64,000 bases of DNA from Streptomyces sp. NBC_00490. GTDB lineage: Bacteria > Actinomycetota > Actinomycetes > Streptomycetales > Streptomycetaceae. The stretch is taken from positions 3,286,001 to 3,350,000 of the forward strand of contig NZ_CP107869.1 of assembly GCF_036013645.1 (NCBI RefSeq), written 5' to 3'. This document shows positions 9,307-18,155 of the stretch, one piece after another. Both the position numbers and the translations under genes were made by a program. The notes under the pieces were generated by a model, which was not told the DNA's origin, searched no databases, and saw nothing but the letters and a program-made list of their open reading frames with translations. The number at the start of each line of letters is the position of its first letter. The first letter of the stretch is position 1.

Positions 9307-10703
9307 CGGGCGGCAACCTCACCCTCGGCGCCGAGCAGCGCCGTGGCGACGCTCTCCAGGCCGACCGAACGGGACGCCTTCACGAGTACGACGTCTCCCG
9401 GGCGCAGCTGACTGCGCAACAGGTCGACCGCCGCCTGTGCGTCGGACACGTGCACCGACTCCTCACCCCACGAACCCTCGTTATATGCGCCCAGTTGGAG
9501 CCAGGACGCTTCCCTGCCCCCGACCGCGACGAGCTTGCTGACGTTGAGCCGGACGGCGAGCCGTCCGACCGCGTCGTGCTCGGCGAGCGCCTCGTCCCCG
9601 AGCTCGGCCATCTTGCCGAGCACCGCCCAGGTCCGCCGCCCCCGGCCCATGGCTGCCAGGGCGCGCAGGGCGGCCCGCATGGACTCTGGGTTGGCGTTGT
9701 AGGCGTCGTTGACGACGGTCACGCCGTCCGGGCGCTCGGTGACCTCCATCCGCCAGCGGGAGAGGGAGCCCGCCTCGGAGAGCGCGGTGGCGATCTCTTC
9801 CGCGGACATACCCAGCTCATGGGCGACGGCGGCCGCTGCGAGCGCGTTCGACACGTGGTGCTCACCGTACAGGCGCATGGTCACGTCGCTTGCACCGGAG
9901 GGTGTGCGAAGCCTGAAGGAGGGCTGTCCGGTGTCCGTGAGTCTCACGTTCTCGGCGCGTACGTCCGCTTCGTCGGACTCTCCGAAAAGGATCACCTTCG
10001 CCTTCGTACGGGATGCCATGGCCCGTACGAGGGGATCGTCGGCATTGAGCACGGCCGTGCCGTCCTCCGGCAGACCCTCGACGATCTCTCCCTTGGCCTG
10101 CGCGATCTGCTCCCGGCCGCCGAACTCGCCGATGTGGGCGGTGCCGACGTTGAGGACGAGGCCGATCTTCGGGGGCGTCAGGTCCGTGAGGTAGCGGATG
10201 TGGCCGATGCCGCGGGCGCCCATCTCCAGGACGAGGAACCTCGTCTCGTCGGTGGCGCTGAGGGCGGTCAGCGGCAGCCCGATCTCGTTGTTGAAGGAGC
10301 CGGGGGTCCACACCGTCGGCGCCTTGCGCTGCAGCACCTGGGCGATCAGGTCCTTGGTGCTGGTCTTGCCCGCCGAGCCGGTCAGGGCGACGAGGGTCGC
10401 GCCGAGACGTCGTACGACATGACGGGCGAGGGCGCCGATGGCCCGCTGCACGTCGTCCACGACGATCGCGGGCACACCGACGGGCCGTGACGCCAGTACG
10501 GCGACCGCGCCCGCCGCGACGACCTGCGCGGCGAAGTCGTGGCCGTCGACGCGTTCGCCGACGAAGGCGACGAAGAGACTGCCGGGCTCCACCTCGCGGG
10601 AGTCCCGGACCACGGATCCGGTGACCTGGACGGACGGATCCGGTATGTCGTGGGTCTGCCCGCCGACGACTGAGGCGATCTCGGCGAGAGAGAGGGCGAT
10701 CAC
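9303..10703 (-). CDS. murF: MurF D-Ala-D-Ala adding ligase
   Basis: MurF adds D-Ala-D-Ala to the UDP-MurNAc tripeptide, completing the pentapeptide precursor. The translation begins VIALSLAEIASVVGGQTHD at GTG 10703, preceded by GGGATGA as Shine-Dalgarno and 4 bases after the murE stop. An open extension upstream lies inside murE and is rejected. The product is 466 residues with ATP loop ALTGSAGKTSTKDLIA, LEMGARGIGHIRYLTDL, the NADDPLV motif and VVNDAYNANPESMRAAL. The stop overlaps mraY by 4 bases. No ddl gene to make the D-Ala-D-Ala substrate lies in this cluster. Confidence 0.96.
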   Translation of the reverse strand: MIALSLAEIASVVGGQTHDIPDPSVQVTGSVVRDSREVEPGSLFVAFVGERVDGHDFAAQVVAAGAVAVLASRPVGVPAIVVDDVQRAIGALARHVVRRLGATLVALTGSAGKTSTKDLIAQVLQRKAPTVWTPGSFNNEIGLPLTALSATDETRFLVLEMGARGIGHIRYLTDLTPPKIGLVLNVGTAHIGEFGGREQIAQAKGEIVEGLPEDGTAVLNADDPLVRAMASRTKAKVILFGESDEADVRAENVRLTDTGQPSFRLRTPSGASDVTMRLYGEHHVSNALAAAAVAHELGMSAEEIATALSEAGSLSRWRMEVTERPDGVTVVNDAYNANPESMRAALRALAAMGRGRRTWAVLGKMAELGDEALAEHDAVGRLAVRLNVSKLVAVGGREASWLQLGAYNEGSWGEESVHVSDAQAAVDLLRSQLRPGDVVLVKASRSVGLESVATALLGAEGEVAAR

Positions 10704-10707
10704 AAGT

Positions 10708-12363
10708 TCATCCCTGGGTCTTCTGGATGGCTTCTCGAAGCACCTGGCGGTCGTCGAAGGGACGGACCACTCCGGCGATGTCCTGGCCCTGCTCGTGGCC
10801 CTTGCCTGCGACCAGCACGGTGTCGCCCGGCTGTGCGCGGGAGACGGCGGCGGCGATCGCGGCGGCCCGGTCCTCGAAGACCTGGACCTCGCCGCGCTCG
10901 TGTGCTGGTACGGACGCCGCGCCCTCCAGCATGGTTGCAAGGATCGCGAGCGGGTCCTCCGAGCGGGGGTTGTCGGAGGTCAGTACGGCGGTGTCGGCGA
11001 GCCGGGCCGCGGCGGCGCCCATCGGCGCGCGCTTGGTCGTGTCGCGGTCCCCGCCGCAGCCGAGCACGATGTGCAGCTTGCCCTCGGTGACCTTGCGGAG
11101 CGCCTTGAGGACGGACTCGACGGCGTCCGTCTTGTGGGCGTAGTCCACGACCGCGAGATACGGCTGGCCGGCGTCCACGCGCTCCAGGCGCCCCGGCACG
11201 CCCGGCACCGCGGCGATGCCGTCGGCGGCGGTCTGCGGGTCGAGGCCCGCGGCGGCGAGGGCGGTGATCGCGGCGAGGGTGTTGGCCACGTTGAAGGGCC
11301 CGGCGATGGGCGACCTGGCGGTGATCCGCTCGCCCTTGGGGCCGACCGCGGTGAACGTCGAGTCCATCGGGCCGACCTGGACGTCCTCGGCACGCCAGTC
11401 GGCGTCGGGGTGGCCCTCGGCGGAGAAGGTGACGACCGGGACGGTGGCTTCCTTGGCGAGCCTGCGGCCGTACTCGTCGTCGGCGTTGACCACGCCGAGC
11501 CGGCTGCGCTGCGGTGTGAAGAGCTGTGCCTTGGCCCGGAAGTAGTCCTCCATGTCGGAGTGGAACTCCATGTGTTCCGGGCTGAGGTTGGTGAAGACGC
11601 CGATGTCGAAGACGCAGCCGTCGACCCGGCCGAGCACCAGCGCGTGGCTGGAGACCTCCATCGCGACCGCCTCGACACCGCGCTCGCGCATGACCGCGAA
11701 CAGGGCCTGGAGGTCGGTGGCTTCGGGGGTGGTGCGCTCGGACTTGATGCGTTCGTCGCCGATCCGCATCTCGACGGTGCCGATGAGTCCGGTGTTGCGG
11801 ACGGCCTTGAGACCGCCTTCCACCAGGTACGCGGTGGTGGTCTTCCCGGAGGTGCCGGTGATGCCGATCTGGAGCAGATCGCGGCCCGGACGACCGTAGA
11901 TGGTGGCCGCGAGTTCGCCCATCCGCGCGCGCGGGTCGTCGACGACCAGCACCGGGAGCCCCGTCGCCGCGGCGCGCTCGGCGCCGGTCGGGTCGGTCAG
12001 CACGGCGACCGCGCCGAGGCCGGCGGCCTGGGTGACGAAGTCGGCGCCGTGCAGGCGGGCGCCCGGGAGGGCGGCGTACAGGTCGCCGGGGCGGACGGCC
12101 CGCGAGTCATGGGTGATGCCCGTGACCTCCGCGGCGTTTCCCGGCTGTTCGACACCCAGCTGGACGGCGAGCTCCGCGAGGGGTGTGGCGGAGACCTGAA
12201 CCGGCCTGGGCGGCCCGGGATATGTCACGGGATGGCCCTTCTGGGTGGTTTGGGACTGATCAGCGTGTGGCACGGCGGTGAGCGTACCGGGCACACCCCG
12301 TTCGGAGCGAAGTGAGGGCACGTGCGTGCCCTGGTTCCCGGAGTCGGGAGTGATCGTTGTCAC
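10708..12363 (-). CDS. murE: MurE diaminopimelate-adding ligase
   Basis: MurE adds the third stem residue (LL-diaminopimelate in streptomycetes) to UDP-MurNAc-Ala-Glu. The ATP loop is IGITGTSGKTTTAYLVEGG, and TPEATDLQALFAVM, LSPEHMEFHSDMEDYFRAK and the DAP-recognition motif TSDNPRSEDP are present. The DNPR motif marks a DAP-type rather than lysine-type enzyme. GTG 12363 with AGGA upstream gives 551 residues. An internal GTG at 12228 (VTYPGPPRP), preceded by AAGG, would give 506 residues and is also possible. The extra 45 N-terminal residues are low in conserved features. Confidence 0.96.
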   Translation of the reverse strand: MTTITPDSGNQGTHVPSLRSERGVPGTLTAVPHADQSQTTQKGHPVTYPGPPRPVQVSATPLAELAVQLGVEQPGNAAEVTGITHDSRAVRPGDLYAALPGARLHGADFVTQAAGLGAVAVLTDPTGAERAAATGLPVLVVDDPRARMGELAATIYGRPGRDLLQIGITGTSGKTTTAYLVEGGLKAVRNTGLIGTVEMRIGDERIKSERTTPEATDLQALFAVMRERGVEAVAMEVSSHALVLGRVDGCVFDIGVFTNLSPEHMEFHSDMEDYFRAKAQLFTPQRSRLGVVNADDEYGRRLAKEATVPVVTFSAEGHPDADWRAEDVQVGPMDSTFTAVGPKGERITARSPIAGPFNVANTLAAITALAAAGLDPQTAADGIAAVPGVPGRLERVDAGQPYLAVVDYAHKTDAVESVLKALRKVTEGKLHIVLGCGGDRDTTKRAPMGAAAARLADTAVLTSDNPRSEDPLAILATMLEGAASVPAHERGEVQVFEDRAAAIAAAVSRAQPGDTVLVAGKGHEQGQDIAGVVRPFDDRQVLREAIQKTQG

Positions 12364-12402
12364 GAGCTGGTTCCTGGGTGGTTCCGTGCTGAACAGTGCA
12401 GG

Positions 12403-14373
12403 TCAGGGTTTGAAGGTGACGGGGAGGCTGGCGGGCTTGGCCCCGGTGGGCGGGACCTGGAGGGTCTTCAGGGCGAACTCCATGACCTGCTTGTAGACGG
12501 ATCCGCAGATCTGGCCGCCGAAGTAGCTGCCCTTGGTGGCGTTCTGGATGGCGCAGTAGACGGTGACGCGGGGGTTGTCGGCGGGTGCGAAGCCGGCGAA
12601 CGAGGAGGTGTAGCCGTGGTACTTGCCGGTGGCCGGATCCACGCGGTTGGCCGTACCCGTCTTGCCCGCGACCCGGTAGCCGGGAATGCGCGCCTTGGCG
12701 CCGGTGCCCTCCTGGTCGTCCACGACCGACTCCAGCATCCGGGCGAGGGTCTTCGCCGTCTTCTCGCTGATCACCCTGGACTTCTCGGGCTTCGCGGCGG
12801 GCGTGAAGCGTCCGTCGGGTCCCTGGGTGCCGCGGACGAGCGTGGGTTCGACGCGGACGCCGCCGTTGGCGATCGTCGAGTAGACGGACGCGGCCTGCAT
12901 CGCGTTGAGGGAGACGCCCTGGCCGAAAGGAATCGTGTACTGCTGCGAGGTCGACCAGTCCTGCGGCGCCGCGAGGATCCCCTTGGTCTCGCCGGGGAAG
13001 TCGAGGCCGCTGTAGCTGCCCAGGCCGAACTTGCGCAGATACGAGTAGAGGACCTGGTTGGCCTGCGCCTGGGTCTTGCCGAGCTGACCGGTCGCCAGGA
13101 TGGTGCCGATGTTGCTGGACTTGGCGAGCACGCCGTTGAGCGTGAGGTACCAGGTCTCGTGGTCGATGTCGTCCTTGAAGAGCCGGTCGCCGCGGTGCAG
13201 CCGGTTGGGCACGACGACGTGCGTCTGCGGCGTGGCGACGTTCTCCTCCAGCACGGCGGCCATCGACATGACCTTGGCGGTGGAGCCGGGCTCGTAGGCG
13301 TCCTCCAGGGCCCAGTTGTGCAGGGTGCCCGGGTCGGCCTGGGACAGGTCGCCCGGGTCGAAGCCGGGCGAGTTGGCCATGGCGAGGATCTCGCCGGTCT
13401 GTGTGTCCTGCACTATCACGTACCCGCGGTCCGCCTTGGACTTCCTCACCTGCTCGGTGATGGCGTCCTGCGCGGCCCACTGGATGTCGCGGTCGATGGT
13501 GAGCTCGACGTCGCTGCCGGGCACCGCCGGGGTCTCGGTGGAGCCCGCGGTCGGGACCTGGCGGCCGCCGGCCTGGGCGTAGCGGATCTTGCCGTCCTTG
13601 CCGGACAGCAGGGTGTTCAGCTTCTGCTCGACCCCGCCGCCGCCCTTGCCGTCGGCGTTGACCCAGCCCAGTATCCCGGCGGCGAGGTCGCTGTTCGGGT
13701 ACACGCGCTTGCTGGTGGCGACCGCGAAGACACCGGCGAGGACGTTGACGGTGGTGTGGTCGTCGTCGGCCTTGGCGGCCAGTGCGCTCTTGAGGTCCTT
13801 GATCTGCTTCCAGACCTGCGGCGTCTGCCGGCCGGCGAGCTTGACGTACTGCCCCTTGGTCCGCAGCTTCCCGGTCAGTCCGGCCTGGTCCTGGCCGAGG
13901 ATCGGGGCGAGCAGGGCGGCGGCCTGCTCGGGCCCGTCGTCGATCTTGAGCTGTTTGCGGCTGAAGAGCGTGGGGTCGGCCGTGATGTCGTACGCGTCCA
14001 CGCTGGTCGCCAGGGCCACGCCGGAGCGGTCGGTGATCTGGCCGCGCTCGGCGGCCAGGGTGTAGCCGACGTACCGGTTCTGCTGGGCCTTGGCGGCGTA
14101 GGTGCCGGCCTCGACGGCCTGGACCTGGAGCAGCCGTACGGCGAAGGCGATCAGTACGAGGGTCAGGCCGAGGCCGACCATGCGGAGCCGGGGCCTGGGG
14201 CTGCCGAGCCGGATGATGCGCGGGCCGGTGGGGTGCGCGGCCCGGGGGCGGGGCGCCGGACGGCGGGCCGGGCGGGCGCCGGGGCCCGCGGGGCGCCGTC
14301 GGGCGTCGGGGGCGGGCCTGGTGGGTCCGGGCACGCGGCGGCGCGGCGGTTCCCTGTCGGACACTTCCGTCAC
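12403..14373 (-). CDS. ftsI: FtsI septal transpeptidase (class B PBP)
   Basis: FtsI cross-links septal peptidoglycan made by FtsW. Of its 656 residues, the first 60 are Pro/Arg-rich and cytoplasmic. One transmembrane helix lies at about 64-83, then the PBP dimerisation domain. The transpeptidase carries the three active-site motifs: STAK at 364-367 (nucleophile Ser364), SSN at 419-421 and KTGT at 571-574. The enzyme therefore looks active. The start overlaps the ftsL stop by 4 bases, and murE follows after 39 bases. The Pro/Arg-rich tail is longer than in E. coli and is typical of actinomycetes. Confidence 0.98.
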   Translation of the reverse strand: MTEVSDREPPRRRVPGPTRPAPDARRRPAGPGARPARRPAPRPRAAHPTGPRIIRLGSPRPRLRMVGLGLTLVLIAFAVRLLQVQAVEAGTYAAKAQQNRYVGYTLAAERGQITDRSGVALATSVDAYDITADPTLFSRKQLKIDDGPEQAAALLAPILGQDQAGLTGKLRTKGQYVKLAGRQTPQVWKQIKDLKSALAAKADDDHTTVNVLAGVFAVATSKRVYPNSDLAAGILGWVNADGKGGGGVEQKLNTLLSGKDGKIRYAQAGGRQVPTAGSTETPAVPGSDVELTIDRDIQWAAQDAITEQVRKSKADRGYVIVQDTQTGEILAMANSPGFDPGDLSQADPGTLHNWALEDAYEPGSTAKVMSMAAVLEENVATPQTHVVVPNRLHRGDRLFKDDIDHETWYLTLNGVLAKSSNIGTILATGQLGKTQAQANQVLYSYLRKFGLGSYSGLDFPGETKGILAAPQDWSTSQQYTIPFGQGVSLNAMQAASVYSTIANGGVRVEPTLVRGTQGPDGRFTPAAKPEKSRVISEKTAKTLARMLESVVDDQEGTGAKARIPGYRVAGKTGTANRVDPATGKYHGYTSSFAGFAPADNPRVTVYCAIQNATKGSYFGGQICGSVYKQVMEFALKTLQVPPTGAKPASLPVTFKP

Positions 14374-14912
14374 CTGCCGGGAGTCGGGGTCGAGAAGGAC
14401 GGGACGGTGGAGGGGGTGGGAGTGGGCGTGAGGGTGGGCGAGGGCGTGGGCGCGGGGGTGGCCGGCGGCGACGGGGGTGCCGAGGTGACGGTCAGCGGGA
14501 CGATCGCCTCGGGCGGCCGTACGACCTGGGCCGAGGACTGTTCGGCGGCGGCGCCCGGCACGCCCTTGACGGTGCCGTCAGGGTCGAGGAAGGCGGGGTC
14601 GCCGCCGGGGACCATGCCGAGCTCCCGGGCGCGGCGCTGGAGGGCGTCCGGGGCGGAGTAGGCGTCGATGTCCCGCTGGAGGGCCTGCTCCTGGTCGGTG
14701 AGGCTCTTGGTCTCCTTCTGGAGGTCGTCGAGTTTGAACGACCCTTCGGAGAGCGCGGAGTTCAGCACGAGGAGCCCGATGAGACCGCCGCCGAGGAGCA
14801 GGACGACGAGGAGGACGAACGGAGTGCGGGCGGCTTGTCCCCGGCTCCCCGTGGTCGGGAAGAGCCGTGCCAGCCGAGCGGCCCGGCCCTTGAGTTCAGG
14901 TTTCCTGCTCAC
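14370..14912 (-). CDS. ftsL: FtsL-type septum formation protein
   Basis: This small bitopic divisome protein has 180 residues: a basic cytoplasmic segment, one transmembrane helix at about 31-53 (FVLLVVLLLGGGLIGLLVLNS), and a predicted coiled coil at 60-90 (DDLQKETKSLTDQEQALQRDID). The ARELGMVPGGDPAFL segment is typical of the DivIC/FtsL superfamily. The last 60 residues are a low-complexity Pro/Thr/Ser tail. The GTG start at 14912 follows GGAGG, and the stop overlaps ftsI. Position between rsmH and ftsI is the classic ftsL location, which supports the name more than sequence does. Confidence 0.9.
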   Translation of the reverse strand: MSRKPELKGRAARLARLFPTTGSRGQAARTPFVLLVVLLLGGGLIGLLVLNSALSEGSFKLDDLQKETKSLTDQEQALQRDIDAYSAPDALQRRARELGMVPGGDPAFLDPDGTVKGVPGAAAEQSSAQVVRPPEAIVPLTVTSAPPSPPATPAPTPSPTLTPTPTPSTVPSFSTPTPGR

Positions 14913-14972
14913 TGCACCTCCAGTGAGTCCGGTTTCCGTACTCGCTCACGCGCCCCGGCCCCCTCGTGTCCG

Positions 14973-15929
14973 TCATTCCAGCGCCTCCCTGATGCGCTCG
15001 GCGCCGCGCAACCGCGCGGGAGCCGCTCGCCGGTTCTCGGCGATCTCTTCCTCCGTGGGAAGTTCGGCACCGCGCGTGAGCAGCTTGAGCCGCGGCTGGT
15101 ACTGCTCGGGGACGACCGGCAGCCCGGGGGGCGCGGTGGTGGCGGCACCGGCCGCGAACACCTGCTTGACCAGACGGTCCTCGAGCGAGTGGTACGACAG
15201 GACGGCGATCCGCCCGCCGACCGCGAGGGCCTGCACGGCGGCCGGGATCGCCCGCTCCAGGACGGCCAGTTCACCGTTGACCTCGATGCGCAGCGCCTGG
15301 AAGGTGCGCTTGGCCGGGTTGCCGCCGGTGCGCTTGGCGGCCTGCGGCAGGGAGTTGCGGATCAGCTCGACGAGCCGCGCGCTGTGGGAGAAGGGTTCCT
15401 TGTCGCGCTCGCGCACGATCGCGGACACGATCCGCTTGGCCTGCTTCTCCTCGCCGTACGCCCGCAGGATCCGCACGAGTTCGCCGGGCGGGTAGGTGTT
15501 GAGGACCTCGGCGGCGCTGACGCCGGTCGTCTGGTCCATGCGCATGTCGAGCGGGGCGTCCTGGGCGTAGGCGAAACCGCGGTCGGCCTCGTCGAGCTGC
15601 ATGGAGGAGACGCCGAGGTCGAAGAGGACGCCCTGCACACGCGGGAGGCCGAGCCGGTCCAGGACCTCGGGCAGCTCGTCGTAGACCGCGTGGACGAGGG
15701 TGGCGCGCTCGCCGTACGGCGCGAGGCGCTCGCCGGACAGGCGCAGGGCCTCCTTGTCGCGGTCGAGGGCGACGAGCCGGGCCTCGGGGAACTGCTGGAG
15801 CAGGGCCTCGCTGTGGCCGCCGAGGCCGAGCGTGCAGTCGACGACGACCGCTCCGGGGGCCTGGAGGGCGGGGGCCAACATGTCCAGGCACCGCTGGAGC
15901 ATCACCGGGACGTGTCGACTCTGGCTCAA
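14973..15929 (-). CDS. rsmH: RsmH 16S rRNA cytosine-1402 N4-methyltransferase
   Basis: RsmH (formerly MraW) methylates N4 of C1402 in the decoding centre of 16S rRNA. The 318 residues show the [13 protein letters not shown] start, the SAM motif [16 protein letters not shown] near 31, the [22 protein letters not shown] motif near 105, [19 protein letters not shown], and the C-terminal ISYHS-type motif ([13 protein letters not shown]). TTG at 15929 is the start, with GAGAGG just upstream. It is the first gene of the dcw operon, and no mraZ precedes it. Confidence 0.97.
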   Translation of the reverse strand: MSQSRHVPVMLQRCLDMLAPALQAPGAVVVDCTLGLGGHSEALLQQFPEARLVALDRDKEALRLSGERLAPYGERATLVHAVYDELPEVLDRLGLPRVQGVLFDLGVSSMQLDEADRGFAYAQDAPLDMRMDQTTGVSAAEVLNTYPPGELVRILRAYGEEKQAKRIVSAIVRERDKEPFSHSARLVELIRNSLPQAAKRTGGNPAKRTFQALRIEVNGELAVLERAIPAAVQALAVGGRIAVLSYHSLEDRLVKQVFAAGAATTAPPGLPVVPEQYQPRLKLLTRGAELPTEEEIAENRRAAPARLRGAERIREALE

Positions 15930-16144
15930 GGGGCCCTCTCAGATCCGGCGAGGCGGTACGCACCGCCGGGTCCCCGCCCGCTCGTGAAGGGGAGGCCTGC
16001 CGGCGCCAAAAGCGTCAGCCGGCCGGGAGCGGGAGGAGGCCGAGCCGTACGTGCGCGCCGCGCACGTGGGGAGATCCGGCGATCCGGCCGGTTTCTCCGG
16101 GGGAATTCAGTCCAGCAGGGAGACCTCGCCTCCCGCTTCGCGTC

Positions 16145-16172
16145 ACTTTAGTCCACGGTCACTCGCGGTCAA
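16145..16172 (-). promoter_or_regulatory. dcw operon promoter upstream of rsmH
   Basis: On the minus strand a -35 element TTGACC (16172-16167) is separated by 16 bases from a -10 element TAAAGT (16150-16145). Both are close to the consensus of the principal vegetative sigma factor HrdB. Transcription would begin near 16138, giving a leader of about 209 bases before rsmH. The region 15930-16346 holds no gene. The GC-rich leader can form local hairpins but I recognise no named RNA element in it. Confidence 0.7.
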
Positions 16173-16346
16173 TCAACCGGCCTGCGCGTCGCGGCCCGGC
16201 TCCGGGACGGGGCGACGGGCCGCCGGAAATCACCCGCTCGGACGCATACCACCCTCTGTGGCTTACATCACACGAAGGACGTGATGACGCTCTTTTTCCC
16301 ATCTCACGACAGGACCGGGACGGCTGTGACCAGTACCGTCTTGACC

Positions 16347-16892
16347 ATGACGACTTCTGCATCCGGCGCCACCGCAACCGAAGGCGCCATACCGGGCGAC
16401 ACCGTCACCGACCGTCTCGTCGCGGCGAACGAACGGTACGCCTCCGCGTTCACCGACCCCGGCATGGACGCCCGTCCCGTCCTGCACGTGGCCGTGGTGG
16501 CCTGCATGGACGCCCGTCTCGACCTGCACAAGGCCCTCGGCCTGGAGCTCGGCGACTGCCACACCATCCGCAACGCGGGCGGCGTGGTCACCGACGACGT
16601 GATCCGCTCGCTCACCATCAGCCAGCGCAAGCTCGGCACCCGCAGCGTGGTCCTCATCCACCACACCGGCTGCGGCCTGGAGCAGATCACCGAGGAGTTC
16701 CGCACCGACCTGGAGATGGAGGTCGGCCAGCGCCCGGCTTGGGCCGTGGAGTCCTTCCGGGACGTCGACCAGGACGTACGGCAGTCCATGCAGCGGGTGC
16801 GCACCTCCCCGTTCCTGTTGCACACCGACGACATCCGCGGCTTCGTGTTCGACGTGAAGACGGGCCTGCTGCGCGAGATCGACCCCTCCTGA
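16347..16892 (+). CDS. Beta-class carbonic anhydrase
   Basis: The enzyme hydrates carbon dioxide to bicarbonate using zinc. The zinc ligands and Asp/Arg dyad of the beta class are visible in VACMDARLD and IHHTGCGLEQ. The NAGG segment (CHTIRNAGGVVTDDVIRSL) belongs to the small actinobacterial subfamily of about 160-180 residues. From ATG 16347 the product is 181 residues. TACCGT at 16334-16339 lies exactly 7 bases before this ATG, the spacing expected for a leaderless transcript. An earlier ATG at 16281 (203 residues) has AAGGA upstream and cannot be excluded. The gene is divergent from the dcw operon. Confidence 0.92.
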   Translation: MTTSASGATATEGAIPGDTVTDRLVAANERYASAFTDPGMDARPVLHVAVVACMDARLDLHKALGLELGDCHTIRNAGGVVTDDVIRSLTISQRKLGTRSVVLIHHTGCGLEQITEEFRTDLEMEVGQRPAWAVESFRDVDQDVRQSMQRVRTSPFLLHTDDIRGFVFDVKTGLLREIDPS

Positions 16893-17126
16893 CCCACCAC
16901 CGAAGCTGTCGTTCTCCTGTTGATTTCCGGTTCAGGGATGCCCAAAAGGCCGCAAGCCCTGACATACCGCGGGCAGTTGTCCACAGGCGAGTGACACGAA
17001 TCGGTAACGGCAGCAAGAATGCGGGGATGGACGTCGCGCTTTTCCGGGCGGTGTCCGTGATTCGGGGTGGGCCGGTCCGCAACGCAGAGCGTCGGCCCGG
17101 AGAAAGAACGGGCCGAGGAGGGCCGG

Positions 17127-18155
17127 GTGACGACCTATGACGATCGAGCGAGCCTCACAGATCTGACTGCCACTGTGGAGCGTGTCCGCAGTTCGGTAGA
17201 GGGTGTGATCGAGGGCAAGCCCGAGGTCGTACGGCTTTCGCTGACCGTACTGCTCGCCGAGGGACATCTTCTGATCGAAGATGTCCCCGGCGTCGGCAAG
17301 ACCATGCTCGCGAAGGCACTGGCGCGGTCCATCGACTGCTCGGTGCGGCGTATTCAGTTCACGCCCGACCTGCTGCCCTCGGACATCACGGGTGTGTCCA
17401 TCTGGGATCAGCAGCGCCGGGACTTCGAGTTCAAACCGGGGGCGATCTTCGCGCAGATCGTGATCGGCGACGAGATCAACCGGGCCTCGCCGAAGACCCA
17501 GTCGGCACTTCTGGAGTCCATGGAGGAGCGCCAGGTCACCATCGACGGGCAGACGTACGAGCTGCCGAGCCCGTTCATGGTGGTGGCCACGCAGAACCCG
17601 GTCGAGATGGAGGGCACCTATCCGCTGCCGGAGGCCCAGCGCGACCGCTTCATGGCGCGCGTCTCCATCGGCTACCCCAGCGCGGAGGCCGAGCTGCAGA
17701 TGCTCGACATCCATGGCGGGGTGAGTCCGCTGGACGACCTCCAGCCGGTGGCGCACGCGCACGACATCGTGAAGCTCGTCGACGCCGTCCGCGGCGTCCA
17801 CGTCGCCGACACGGTCCGGCGCTACGCGGTGGAGCTGGTCGCCGCCACGCGCACCCACCCCGACCTCAGACTCGGCGCCTCCCCGCGCGCGACGCTGCAT
17901 CTGCTGCGCGCGGCGAAGGCGTCCGCCGCCCTGAGCGGCCGGGAGTACGCGCTGCCGGACGACATCCAGGCGCTCGCCGTCGCTGTCCTGGCCCACCGGC
18001 TGCTGCCCACCGCGCAGGCCCAGCTCAACCGGCGTACGGCGGAGCAGGTGGTGCAGGAGATCCTGCAGCGCACTCCGGTGCCCCAGCAGCAGGGCGGCGC
18101 CGGGCTCGGGCACAGCACGTCGGCGTTCGGCCAGCAGCCGCCGCGGAGGCTGTGA
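17127..18155 (+). CDS. MoxR-family AAA+ ATPase
   Basis: MoxR ATPases are cytoplasmic chaperone-like AAA+ proteins that mature or activate partner complexes, usually encoded next to DUF58 proteins. The 342-residue product has Walker A DVPGVGKTMLAKAL, Walker B VIGDEINRASPKTQSALLESMEERQVT, sensor 1 VVATQNPVEMEGTYPLPEAQRDRF, and a C-terminal lid domain. The start is GTG 17127 with GAGGAGG 5 bases upstream. The stop overlaps the DUF58 gene, and the transglutaminase gene follows, giving the standard three-gene MoxR operon. The 16893-17126 gap before it holds no gene. The client in Streptomyces is unknown. Confidence 0.93.
   Translation: MTTYDDRASLTDLTATVERVRSSVEGVIEGKPEVVRLSLTVLLAEGHLLIEDVPGVGKTMLAKALARSIDCSVRRIQFTPDLLPSDITGVSIWDQQRRDFEFKPGAIFAQIVIGDEINRASPKTQSALLESMEERQVTIDGQTYELPSPFMVVATQNPVEMEGTYPLPEAQRDRFMARVSIGYPSAEAELQMLDIHGGVSPLDDLQPVAHAHDIVKLVDAVRGVHVADTVRRYAVELVAATRTHPDLRLGASPRATLHLLRAAKASAALSGREYALPDDIQALAVAVLAHRLLPTAQAQLNRRTAEQVVQEILQRTPVPQQQGGAGLGHSTSAFGQQPPRRL

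Noticed and set aside
10704..10940. Upstream extension of murF
   Set aside because: It lies inside murE and is Ser/Arg/Pro-rich. GTG 10703 has a ribosome site and the family N-terminus.
12322..14661. Plus-strand frame of 779 codons opposite ftsI
   Set aside because: ftsI has intact STAK, SSN and KTGT motifs on the other strand. The plus frame is a GC-bias shadow rich in Gly, Val and Asp.
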